DNA from: Acidimicrobiales bacterium
GTDB lineage: Bacteria > Actinomycetota > Acidimicrobiia > Acidimicrobiales > MedAcidi-G1
Reading direction: 5' to 3'
Length of the DNA stretch: 64,000 nucleotides
Assembly: GCA_028823445.1 (NCBI GenBank)
Contig: JAPKBH010000004.1
Location: 1-64,000 of the forward strand
Positions 9,503 through 17,831 of this stretch are shown here, one piece after another. Each line of letters begins with the position of its first letter. Positions within the stretch are counted from its first letter, which is position 1. Under the pieces are notes generated by a model that did no database searches, was not told where the DNA came from, and saw only the letters and a program-made list of their open reading frames with translations. The position numbers and the translations under genes are program-made.

Positions 9503-10990
9503 TTAAGCGTTTGTTTGTTCCCACGCTTGTTGCCCGTGGTGTGCGAGACGACCGAGGGCGGCATCAACATCGGCGGGGGTTACGGCAGGGTTCATGATGA
9601 GCAGGCGAAAAGTATTGAGCCCATTTACCGGTTGATAGCCCAGCAGGGCATCGCCGGCTTGTTGCATACGGGCTTTGATAAGTGGGGCCAGTTGGTGGAG
9701 TCGCTGGCGATTTTCCGCAGTGAGTTGACTGAGGTTAAGGGGCCGAAGTTCTGGCGGAACCCACGCAAAGACCACGTTGGTGAACCCGGTGTCGATCACG
9801 GCGACCAAGGCACCTTCAGAGTCTTCGATGACCGAACGAGCATGATCAGCCATGGCTACGGCGCGGTCAATGCGGGCCGAAAACCCTTGGTCGCCGTGGG
9901 CCTTCCAAGCCAGCCAAAGTTTAAGGGCATCGACGCGACGAGCACATTGAAAAGTGCGGTCTCCCGAGTCGTATTCGCTAAAAAGTTTGTCGGGTTGAAA
10001 GAGGTAGTCGGCGTTGGTTGAAAAACATGCATCGAGTTGTTCGGGGTTCTGCACCAGAAGCACCGTGCATTGTTGGGTCATTCCCATCATTTTGTGCAGG
10101 TTCCACACCAGAGAATCGGCTCGTTCGACACCGGCCAAGCGGTGTCGTTGTTGGGGCGAAAAAAGCGCGGACCCGCCGTAGCAACCATCAACGTGCAGCC
10201 AAATGTTGTGTTGTGCGCAGAGGTCAGCGATTGCTTCTAGCGGGTCGAAAGCGGCGGTCACCGTGGTGCCCGCAGTGGCGATAACCGCGAGAGGGGTGCG
10301 GTCGGTGGCCGCGATGGCTTTAGTAAGTGCTTGGGGAAGCATGGCTCCCTCAGCGTCGGTGGCCACTTTGATGACGGCCTCTGAGCCGAGACCTAATAGT
10401 GAAGCCGATTTCACGGCGGTGTAATGGCCGGCTTCCGAAACAAAAATGGCCAAAGGCTCTGCTGAAGCACCAGCCGTGGTGAGGGTGGGTTGCTGGCGGT
10501 AGCGGGCTAGTTGTAGGGCATAGAGGGTTGCTAGAGATCCGCCGGGGCAAAAGAGCCCAGGGGGAATATCGCTTTCTGTAGAAAAACCAGCCAACTCAGC
10601 CAGTTTATTTAGCAAGGCGGCTTCCATCAAAGTAAATACGGGAGCTGCTTCGAAGGTGGCGTTGGTGGTGTTGAGGGCTGCGGCCAACCAGTCGCCGGCT
10701 ACGGCAACGGGGTCGGGCCCAGCAAAATTTTGGTTAAAAAAACGCGGGTGGCTGGTGTGCACCGACCATTCCACCACTTGTTGGGCGGCGGCCAGTACTT
10801 GGTCAACCGGGTGAGCGGGGGCATGGTCGGCAAAATCTAAGCCGACGGTGGTTGAGAAACTGGTAACCAGGTCTTCAGGCGAGGCCCAGTTAACTACTGG
10901 GTCGTCATTGTGTCGGGGGTTAGCGAGCACTTCGCGTGCCAAATCAGCAAGGGCCAGAAAGAGTTGATCGCCGCTCGGGTTGGTTTCCAT
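9503..10990 (-). CDS. PLP-dependent group II decarboxylase
   Basis: TAGTTVTAAFDPLEAI, LHVDGCYGGSALFS, SLVWNLHKMMG (PLP Lys). Start ATG at 10990 (METNPSGDQ); the longer ORF runs through a tRNA. Confidence 0.88.
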   Translation of the reverse strand: METNPSGDQLFLALADLAREVLANPRHNDDPVVNWASPEDLVTSFSTTVGLDFADHAPAHPVDQVLAAAQQVVEWSVHTSHPRFFNQNFAGPDPVAVAGDWLAAALNTTNATFEAAPVFTLMEAALLNKLAELAGFSTESDIPPGLFCPGGSLATLYALQLARYRQQPTLTTAGASAEPLAIFVSEAGHYTAVKSASLLGLGSEAVIKVATDAEGAMLPQALTKAIAATDRTPLAVIATAGTTVTAAFDPLEAIADLCAQHNIWLHVDGCYGGSALFSPQQRHRLAGVERADSLVWNLHKMMGMTQQCTVLLVQNPEQLDACFSTNADYLFQPDKLFSEYDSGDRTFQCARRVDALKLWLAWKAHGDQGFSARIDRAVAMADHARSVIEDSEGALVAVIDTGFTNVVFAWVPPELRPLNLSQLTAENRQRLHQLAPLIKARMQQAGDALLGYQPVNGLNTFRLLIMNPAVTPADVDAALGRLAHHGQQAWEQTNA

Positions 10991-11022
10991 GTCTCCATGC
11001 TGCCAGATGAAAGCCCAAAGAA

Positions 11023-11062
11023 AAAATCTGTAACACGGGTCAGTCCCCGTGTTACAGATTTT
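11023..11062 (-). terminator. Intrinsic terminator of tRNA-Lys
   Basis: Perfect 17-bp inverted repeat AAAATCTGTAACACGGG/CCCGTGTTACAGATTTT with 6-nt loop; minus-strand T-run ATTTTTT at the end. Confidence 0.85.
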
Positions 11063-11137
11063 GGTGGGTCGCCCGGGGCTCGAACCCGGCGCCTGAGGAT
11101 TAAAAGTCCCCTGCTCTACCCGATGAGCTAGCGACCC
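11062..11137 (-). tRNA. tRNA-Lys (anticodon TTT), CCA encoded
   Basis: GGGTCGC TAGCTCATCGGGTAGAGCA GGGGACTTTTAATCCTC ... GCCGGGTTCGAGCCCCGGC GCGACCC A CCA cloverleaf; CTTTTAA anticodon loop. Confidence 0.95.
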
Positions 11138-11198
11138 ACCGGCGAGGTTATCCGACAACAAAGGCCCTTGGTGCCTTGTTTTAGAATATGGCAGAGGA

Positions 11199-11540
11199 TT
11201 ATGAATCAGAAAGAGTGTTTTCAGGCGCGGGGCCCAAAGTGTTGCGCCACAGCATCATGCCGGAACCGATCATGGCCATGTTGATGATGAACCCGGAAAG
11301 CCAACCGGTAGCCCCAACGAGAACCACTACCGGGATTGCGCATTGGCCGACCGTCAACGAAAAAATAACCAGAGCAGCGATTGACCAGCCCCGGCCGAGC
11401 GGTTGATGGCGTATCACGAGGTAAAGGAGGGGGAGGGTTACCGGGGCGGCCATAATGGCACCGCCACCCATGGACAGCAATAAAAATCCGGTTAACGGTA
11501 CGAAAATAAAGATAAATATTTTAGGAATGGAGTTCAACAC
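11199..11540 (-). CDS. Small hypothetical membrane protein (113 aa)
   Basis: Several hydrophobic segments, basic ends. Confidence 0.55.
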   Translation of the reverse strand: MLNSIPKIFIFIFVPLTGFLLLSMGGGAIMAAPVTLPLLYLVIRHQPLGRGWSIAALVIFSLTVGQCAIPVVVLVGATGWLSGFIINMAMIGSGMMLWRNTLGPAPENTLSDS

Positions 11541-11605
11541 TTACTCAGTATGCCACTAGGGGTTCTCCGGTGGATGGGCCCCGGTGTTTGATCTAGGGTT
11601 TCTCC

Positions 11606-12493
11606 ATGACCGATAGTTCGCCCCGCCGCATTGAATGGCCAACGGTGTTGGTGGCGACGGTTATTTATGGCGGATGGCTTGCGGTGATCTTTAACCATGA
11701 AACGTTGGGTACCCCGGCGACGGTGCTGTTGCTTTCTGTGCTTATCGCCTGGCAGGGGTCGCTCCAACATGAGATAGTGCATGGGCACCCGTTTAATGGC
11801 CCCATTTTGAATGAAATTATGGGCAGCGTACCCATTAGTTTACGAATGCCTTACCGGGTCTACCGCCGCAGTCACCTGCGCCATCATGCTTGTGGCGATC
11901 TGACCGACCCGGTTACTGATCCAGAAAGTTTTTTTATAACGGCAACAACCTGGAACCGTCTACCGGTGGTGGCTCACTGGTTGCTTATTGCTCACCACAC
12001 CTTATTGGGTCGCATGGTGCTGGGTCCTTTGCTTGAAAATGTTTCTCTGTGGCGAGACAGCGTCTCGGAGATTCGTTCGGGTGATGGCCGTCTTTTTCGT
12101 TGGTGGAGTGCCCACCTGGCGCAGGTGGTATTTTTGATAACTGGTTTAATCTTGGTTGGTTTCTCCCTTTGGTGGTATTTGTTGGCCGTGTATCTAGCTA
12201 ACAGTTTGGGGTTGGTTCGCTCTTATTGCGAACATCAGTGGGTTGAGGGGGAAGCCACCCGTTCAATCATGGTGGGGTCTCGAGGGTTTTGGGCATTATT
12301 GTTTTTGAACAACAATCTGCATGAGACCCATCACGAAGAGCCAGCGGTGGCATGGTTTCGATTGCCAAAACTGGCTCGTTCGCTTGGCTCGGCAGAACAG
12401 GCGGCCCAAGGCGCAGGTTGTTACTCGGGTTACGGCGAGATCTTCCGGAAACACCTGGTGCGTCCCTTTGATCACCCGGTACATCCGAGATAA
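11606..12493 (+). CDS. Fatty acid desaturase family protein
   Basis: His boxes HEIVHGHP, HLRHHACG, HETHHEEP; membrane protein. Confidence 0.9.
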   Translation: MTDSSPRRIEWPTVLVATVIYGGWLAVIFNHETLGTPATVLLLSVLIAWQGSLQHEIVHGHPFNGPILNEIMGSVPISLRMPYRVYRRSHLRHHACGDLTDPVTDPESFFITATTWNRLPVVAHWLLIAHHTLLGRMVLGPLLENVSLWRDSVSEIRSGDGRLFRWWSAHLAQVVFLITGLILVGFSLWWYLLAVYLANSLGLVRSYCEHQWVEGEATRSIMVGSRGFWALLFLNNNLHETHHEEPAVAWFRLPKLARSLGSAEQAAQGAGCYSGYGEIFRKHLVRPFDHPVHPR

Positions 12494-12518
12494 AGAAAAT
12501 TAATCTAGAAATCTAAAT

Positions 12519-12562
12519 TTGCAGATTGCAGATTGCAGATTGCAGATTGCAGATTGCAGATT
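12519..12562. repeat. Heptanucleotide tandem repeat (TTGCAGA)6
   Basis: Six perfect consecutive TTGCAGA units at 12519-12560 plus TT, in the gap between two convergent genes. Confidence 0.98.
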
Positions 12563-13798
12563 CTAGGTTTTGGTTTGCACGTCGCTGAAACGGTCAACGT
12601 CGCGGAGCACGGGGAACTTCCACCACCACAGCGCTACCACGGCCAGGGTGCCTACCCCACCGAAGACAATGGCCCCGGTCAGGCCCAACAGGGCCGCCGT
12701 GACGCCAGACTCAAAAGCGCCAAGTTCGTTAGAGCCCCCAATAAATACATTTTCGAGGGCCAGCACCCGGCCACGCATGTTTTCTGGGGTAGCCAAAGGA
12801 ACCAAAGTGGCACGGATAAACATAGATACTGCATCGGCGGCGGCCAGTACAAAAATGGCGATGAAGGCCACGGTGTAGTTGCGGCTTAGCCCCAGCACGA
12901 TGGTGCTCACCCCAAAGATGGCCACCACCAGTAACAAGATGCGACCAATGTGACGCTGCAGTGGGCGGATAGCCAAGGTAACGGCTACTACCCCGGCACC
13001 CAAGCCAACAGAAGCGCGGAGCCATCCCAACCCGACAGCACCGACCCCGAGGCGATCTTCGGCAATAGCGGGCAGCAAAGCGACCGCTCCACCAAAGAGC
13101 ACAGCAAACAAGTCCAGGCTGATGGCCCCAAAAAGCATGGGGGTATTACGAATAAACCGAAACCCTTCAAAGGCGTCACGAATAGCCCGTTTTGTGCCGA
13201 CGGTTTCCAGTTTTCGCACATTACTACTGGAAACTAAGGAGAGAATGACTACCCCGATGCCCAAGGCCAGCGCTGAAGCAAGATAGGGCAGCGGTTCGGC
13301 TGCCACAAATAAGAAACCAAAAATGACCGGACCCACGATAAGCCCGGCTTGCATAGACACGCTGCCCAAGGCCACCACCCGAGGCACTACAGCGAGAGGA
13401 GCGAGATCAATGGTGAGGGCCCGGCCAGACGGCGCAGCAAAGGCTCGGCATATGCCGAAGGTTAAGACCAGTAAAAAGATGGGCAAGACCGAGGTGGGCT
13501 CGCTGCGGGCATAGAGAAATAAGAGAACCGAAACTATTCCTTCGCCGATCATGGCCCAGCGCAGCAATTTTCGGCGATCCATGCGGTCGGCCAACGAACC
13601 TGTAAAAGGGGCCAAAAGAAAAGTGGGGGCAAACTCTGCCAAGCCGATTAATCCTAAGTCAAACTCACGGCCGGTCAGATCGTAGACTTGTTTACCCAAA
13701 ATAGTTATTTGGCCTACCACAGCGAAAGTGGTGAGAAAGAAAACAAACAAGACGGCATAGATCTGCCGCGGAATGCGTACTATGCCTTGATCGTCCAT
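12563..13798 (-). CDS. MFS transporter
   Basis: About 12 hydrophobic segments; GSLADRMDRRKLL loop motif; FAAPSGRAL; MRGRVLALENVFIG. Confidence 0.88.
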   Translation of the reverse strand: MDDQGIVRIPRQIYAVLFVFFLTTFAVVGQITILGKQVYDLTGREFDLGLIGLAEFAPTFLLAPFTGSLADRMDRRKLLRWAMIGEGIVSVLLFLYARSEPTSVLPIFLLVLTFGICRAFAAPSGRALTIDLAPLAVVPRVVALGSVSMQAGLIVGPVIFGFLFVAAEPLPYLASALALGIGVVILSLVSSSNVRKLETVGTKRAIRDAFEGFRFIRNTPMLFGAISLDLFAVLFGGAVALLPAIAEDRLGVGAVGLGWLRASVGLGAGVVAVTLAIRPLQRHIGRILLLVVAIFGVSTIVLGLSRNYTVAFIAIFVLAAADAVSMFIRATLVPLATPENMRGRVLALENVFIGGSNELGAFESGVTAALLGLTGAIVFGGVGTLAVVALWWWKFPVLRDVDRFSDVQTKT

Positions 13799-13858
13799 CG
13801 CTTCACGCTAGCCCGTCGGCCTACGGAGAGGTTAGTTGGGGGCTAAAGCCAGTGACTG

Positions 13859-13888
13859 CCAATAGATGGGGACTGTCCTATCTATTGG
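13859..13888. repeat. Near-perfect intergenic palindrome (CCAATAGATGGGGACTGTCCTATCTATTGG)
   Basis: 9-bp perfect arms CCAATAGAT/ATCTATTGG with inner GGACTGTCC palindrome. Confidence 0.85.
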
Positions 13889-13935
13889 GTGGGGAGTTTC
13901 TTGGCTGTTCAGTTGGCTTCGTTGGAGACAACTAA

Positions 13936-14229
13936 CTATTTATAAAATTCCACACCGAATACGGCGTCGTCATCTGGGGTGACTCGGTGCGGGCGCCGAG
14001 GAGGGATAGCCATGGTTTGGCCCGCCGTGAGTTGCCACGATGTGCCGTCATCTTCGAAGGTAAAGCCCACCGAACCGGAGCGCACTACCAAGTGTCCCCA
14101 CACCTTTTCGGCGGTTTGGTGGGCCGCTAAAAGAGCGGCCGGCACGGTGGTGGCTGTGAACTCGGGGGTGGTCCGGGCCAGTAGGAGCCCTTCAGGAAGC
14201 ACCGGTGGAGTAGATGACGTAGCAGGCAT
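13936..14229 (-). CDS. Small cupin-like protein
   Basis: MPATSSTPPVLPEG...VWGHLVVRSGSVGFTFEDDGTSWQLTAGQTMAIPPRRPHRVTPDDDAVFGVEFY; internal ATG chosen to avoid overlap with 14240 CDS. Confidence 0.7.
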   Translation of the reverse strand: MPATSSTPPVLPEGLLLARTTPEFTATTVPAALLAAHQTAEKVWGHLVVRSGSVGFTFEDDGTSWQLTAGQTMAIPPRRPHRVTPDDDAVFGVEFYK

Positions 14230-14239
14230 GAGCCTTAGA

Positions 14240-14827
14240 TTATTCGTTGGACGAGGTGTGTGGTGGCTCTTGTTTTTCAAGAGCAGGGCTGGCCTTTTTT
14301 CTGGCCGGTACGGGCAATAAACGAAAAGCAGTAACGAACACCGTCAAGATAATAGCCAAGGTAACGCTGATTCGGTAAACAGGGTTACCGATGTCGGTGC
14401 CAGCTAGTCCAGCGTGCATGATAGTTAACCAAAGCATGGGGTAAGCCAGTAGGTGGATGCGCCGCCAAGTTTTGCGCCCCAGTTTTTTCATGATGAGCGA
14501 ACTGAGTTGCACTGCGATCAGTAACCAAAAGGCCACCACTCCCCAAGCAACCGGGCCAGGTTGCCAATCTGAGGCCATGGGAATTAGTAAGTCTTTAAGC
14601 GAGAAAGAAACAAAGTGGTCCAGCATTAAAGTCGCCATGTGAACCAAGGTGAAGGTGAGGGCTAACCCGCCGAGCCAGCGATGCAGGTCAAGGAGCCAAG
14701 CAGGCCGGTCGATGCTACGCAAGATGCGAGTGGTGAGCAACACTCCCCAGATGAGGCTGGCGAAGAGTAAGCCAAGGGCCACAAACCCAGAAGCTCGAGA
14801 GAGATACCACCAAATTGAAGGATTCAT
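14240..14827 (-). CDS. Ferric reductase-like transmembrane domain protein
   Basis: MNPSIWWYLSRASGFVALGLLFASLIWGVLL...DLHRWLGGLALTFTLVHM...WRRIHLLAYPMLWLTIMHAGLAGTD: paired heme-ligand His in TM helices. Confidence 0.85.
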   Translation of the reverse strand: MNPSIWWYLSRASGFVALGLLFASLIWGVLLTTRILRSIDRPAWLLDLHRWLGGLALTFTLVHMATLMLDHFVSFSLKDLLIPMASDWQPGPVAWGVVAFWLLIAVQLSSLIMKKLGRKTWRRIHLLAYPMLWLTIMHAGLAGTDIGNPVYRISVTLAIILTVFVTAFRLLPVPARKKASPALEKQEPPHTSSNE

Positions 14828-15759
14828 GCTGAGCTTTCCTGATCAGTCAGGTTTAGGTCAAGGTTCTCGGTGGACGCAGCGATGCCTTTAAGGTCTATCA
14901 CCACCCCGGGCAGGCTATGGCCATTGAGGTAGGCAATGGCCTCTTCGGCGTTCAATTGGAGAGCGGCGGTGGCGAGAGATTCGGCCATCCAGGCTGCTTG
15001 AGCAATCACGGTGACCGTGGCGATATCGGTGGCGGGGTTTTGCCCGGTGGCGGGGTCTATTTGGTGATGTCTTTCTCCGTTTGGGCCGAGGCGCCGGTTG
15101 AGGGTGCTCGAAGTCGCTACGCCACCGGTATTGATGCTTAGAGAACAAATTGCCTCAGAGGGGTTCACCGGGTTTTTAACTTCTATGACCCACCCGTTTT
15201 GTGGCGGGTTTCCGGTGCATCGCAAATCGCCACCCAAGTTGACTAGAGCGCTGGTGGCTCCGAGGCTGAGGAGCTCGGTGGCCAGCAAGTCGGCGGCGAA
15301 GCCTTTGCCGAGCCCTCCAGGGTCAAGAGACATACCAGCGGGCAAGGTAATGCCATGGTTGGCTTGGTCCATGGTAATGGCATCAAGGTCGCCGCCGCTT
15401 GTGGTGTGCACAGGGAGTGACGTTTTGTGATCGGGGTTGTCAATGCTGGAGGTGTAGCCAGCGGATATCAAGCTAGGTAACTGCGTGGGGTCAAAACGTC
15501 CGGCAGTGAGACGCCACGCTTTACGAAGGGCGTCAACTAAGCGAAAGGTGTCCGGGCTTACTTTTACCGGTTTCCCGGGGTTGTTGTTTAGTTGACTGAT
15601 GTCGCTTTGGGGCAAAAAGCGGCTCCAGTGTTGTTCGAGTTCGGTGAGCCGTTGGTGGCTGTAGGCCAGCAAACTTGTGGGGCCATCAATAACCACGTGG
15701 TAGTTGGTGGCCATGATGCGGCCGTGTTTTTCGTGAATGGTGGGGTTTTTAGCTTCCAC
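14824..15759 (-). CDS. apbE: FAD:protein FMN transferase (ApbE family)
   Basis: RIMATNYHVVIDG, LDPGGLGKGFAADLLATELLSLGATSALVNLGGDLRCTG, RHHQIDPATGQNPA; GTG start at 15759 preferred. Confidence 0.88.
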   Translation of the reverse strand: MEAKNPTIHEKHGRIMATNYHVVIDGPTSLLAYSHQRLTELEQHWSRFLPQSDISQLNNNPGKPVKVSPDTFRLVDALRKAWRLTAGRFDPTQLPSLISAGYTSSIDNPDHKTSLPVHTTSGGDLDAITMDQANHGITLPAGMSLDPGGLGKGFAADLLATELLSLGATSALVNLGGDLRCTGNPPQNGWVIEVKNPVNPSEAICSLSINTGGVATSSTLNRRLGPNGERHHQIDPATGQNPATDIATVTVIAQAAWMAESLATAALQLNAEEAIAYLNGHSLPGVVIDLKGIAASTENLDLNLTDQESSA

Positions 15760-16285
15760 TGGTTTGGGTGGTGGGTACGGTTTCGACCACGGTGACCACG
15801 GTAGGGGTGGCATTGAGTATGACGGGACCGGCAGGGGCGGTGGTCGCTGGAGCTACAGGTGCGGAGGCTGTTGGCGTTGAAGCGACAGCGGTCGGGGTTG
15901 AAGTTTTTACTGACGTCGGCGGCGGGGTAACTGCTGAAGCGGCCAGCATTGGAGGAGAAGATTGATTGGCCAGGAGAGTACCGTCGGTGTTTAGCGGCTC
16001 AGTGGGCGCAGTTGATGCGGCGATCGTGCTGGTACTTGCTGCGGGCCGGTGGATGATGATGGTCACTGGGGCTGGGGCTGGGGCAGTAACCACTGGAGCA
16101 ATGCTGGGGGTGTTGGCTGCTCGGTAGCCGAAAACAGTCACCATGATCAGCATGGCGGTGGTGGAAATTCCTGCTACGGCGATGCGTGCACCGAGGGCCG
16201 GGTGGCCTCGCTTTTTTCGAGCGGGTGTTTTGCCACCAGCAGCCTGACGGGAAACTGGGATACGGGTTTGTTTAGTCATCGTCAT
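15749..16285 (-). CDS. Hypothetical membrane-anchored protein with Pro/Thr/Ala-rich extracellular region
   Basis: Basic N-terminus, one TM (VAGISTTAMLIMVTVFGY), low-complexity tail; ATG overlaps the upstream stop codon region; the poly-Thr ORF extension is an artefact. Confidence 0.6.
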   Translation of the reverse strand: MTMTKQTRIPVSRQAAGGKTPARKKRGHPALGARIAVAGISTTAMLIMVTVFGYRAANTPSIAPVVTAPAPAPVTIIIHRPAASTSTIAASTAPTEPLNTDGTLLANQSSPPMLAASAVTPPPTSVKTSTPTAVASTPTASAPVAPATTAPAGPVILNATPTVVTVVETVPTTQTSGS

Positions 16286-16988
16286 CACGCCCTTCGTGGT
16301 CGTCATGGTCGTGGTCGTCGTCGTCGTGGTCGTCGTCGTCGTGGTCGTCGTCGTGGTCGTCGTCGTGGTCGTCATCGTCGTAGGAGGGCTGGGTGGTGGG
16401 TGCGGGGACTACCTCCACGATGAGTTCTTCAACCCCGGCGGCGATGCCCTCAGCGGTAAGAGAGCCAGTGAAAATCAGCGTGCGGTCACCGAGTTCAAAT
16501 TCGACGATCACTGTTTGTCCGTCGTCTTGAATAACCGTGACCATCCAGCCCACTTCGGGGGCGGTGCCGTCGAGCACCAGTGAGGTGTCGGTGCGCAAGA
16601 GAGCGAGGAGTCCAGCATCGCTGATTTGGTACTCAGTGCGCTCAGGCCCAGCGACGGGTGCGGGGCCTGCTTCTTTTAGGGCTTGGGTGTTAACGGGCGT
16701 TTCGTTGGTGGCCGGAGCAACTACTGGCGCAACGGCCGAGGTTTCTGTGGTGAGTGGCTGGAGGGTGTTTGTTCCGGCAGCCACCACAATGGTTTCGGCG
16801 GGGGCTTCGTCGGCCAAGATCACCTCAATGACTTGAGCTGATGTGGTGGCATTGGTGACGGCAGCCAAGGTGCCGGCATCGCCGGTGGTGGTATCTAAAA
16901 TGCCAAGGTTCACGGCGGCGGCGGCGGTGCCGGCTAGCAACAGTGAGGCCAGCATCACCGTGCTAATAAGGACATTTTTTTCGTTCAT
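16272..16988 (-). CDS. Exported hypothetical protein with Asp/His-rich C-terminal tail
   Basis: Signal peptide MNEKNVLISTVMLASLLLAGTAAAA; tail DDDDHDDDHDDDHDDDDHDDDDHDHDDHEGRDDDD. Confidence 0.75.
   Translation of the reverse strand: MNEKNVLISTVMLASLLLAGTAAAAVNLGILDTTTGDAGTLAAVTNATTSAQVIEVILADEAPAETIVVAAGTNTLQPLTTETSAVAPVVAPATNETPVNTQALKEAGPAPVAGPERTEYQISDAGLLALLRTDTSLVLDGTAPEVGWMVTVIQDDGQTVIVEFELGDRTLIFTGSLTAEGIAAGVEELIVEVVPAPTTQPSYDDDDHDDDHDDDHDDDDHDDDDHDHDDHEGRDDDD
16294..16381. repeat. Trinucleotide-rich tract (GTC/GTG on + strand) encoding the Asp/His tail
   Basis: Runs of cgtcgtcgtggtcgtcgt visible directly. Confidence 0.9.
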
Positions 16989-17132
16989 GGTTACTCTCTT
17001 ACTTTTTTGGGTTTTAGTTTTCTTCGTCTTCAGGAATAAATATAGAAACTGGTGTTCCAGCGGGGCCCCAGCAGAAGGTAAAGAAATGGTTAAGAAGTGA
17101 AAATCTGGGTAAAACGGTGAGAAGATGCTTTT

Positions 17133-17831
17133 ATGCGCATCTTGATGGTGGAAGACGACCCGGCGATTGCTGGGCCTTTAGAAGAGGGACTAACCCGGGA
17201 GGGTTTCACCGTGCAAGCGGCGGCTACTGGCCGGGCGGCACTTGCTGCCGAGGGCTATGACTTGGTGTTGCTAGATCTCGGGCTGCCGGACATTGATGGC
17301 CATGTGGTTTGCAGAGAGATTCGCCAGCAGTCCAGTGTGCCCATCATTGTGGTTACGGCAAGGTCAGACGAGATTGATCGAGTGACGTTGCTGGAATTGG
17401 GTGCCGATGACTATGTGGTGAAGCCTTTTGGTTTTCGTGAGTTGGTGGCGCGTATTCGTGCGGTGTTGCGACGCAGCGAAGGGGTGACCCAGGCTAACGG
17501 ACCAGAATCTATCGGTCCGTTAGTTCTTGATCTCCGCACTCACGAGGTTATTTTTTCTGGTCAAGAGGTCACCTTGACCCCGAAGGAATTTGACCTATTG
17601 GCTTGTTTGGCCGAAGACCCTGGTGCGGTGCGTACTCGAGATCAGATCATGAGCAAGGTTTGGGACGAGCATTGGTGGGGGTCTACTAAAACCCTTGATG
17701 TGCACTTGGCGTCGTTGCGTAAAAAACTGGATGCGGAGTTTATTGAAACGGTGCGCGGCGTCGGGTTTCGTTTAGCCGGGGAAGATTCTGGTCAAGAGGA
17801 CCCTGGAAACAAAGAATCTAAACCAACATGA
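17133..17831 (+). CDS. OmpR-family response regulator
   Basis: MRILMVEDDPAIAGPLEEGL, LLDLGLPDIDG, VVTARSDEIDRV, GADDYVVKPFGFRELVARIRAVLRR; winged-helix C-terminus. Confidence 0.95.
   Translation: MRILMVEDDPAIAGPLEEGLTREGFTVQAAATGRAALAAEGYDLVLLDLGLPDIDGHVVCREIRQQSSVPIIVVTARSDEIDRVTLLELGADDYVVKPFGFRELVARIRAVLRRSEGVTQANGPESIGPLVLDLRTHEVIFSGQEVTLTPKEFDLLACLAEDPGAVRTRDQIMSKVWDEHWWGSTKTLDVHLASLRKKLDAEFIETVRGVGFRLAGEDSGQEDPGNKESKPT

Noticed and set aside
12519-12562. CRISPR array
   Set aside because: 7-nt units without spacers and no cas genes; simple tandem repeat
16286-16375. Poly-Thr N-terminus of the 15749-16375 ORF
   Set aside because: Out-of-frame reading of the Asp/His codon tract; real start is likely at 16285 or 16279
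14824-16988. FMN-binding-domain target of ApbE among neighbouring exported proteins
   Set aside because: No S/T-G-A-T/S-type flavinylation motif seen in either hypothetical protein
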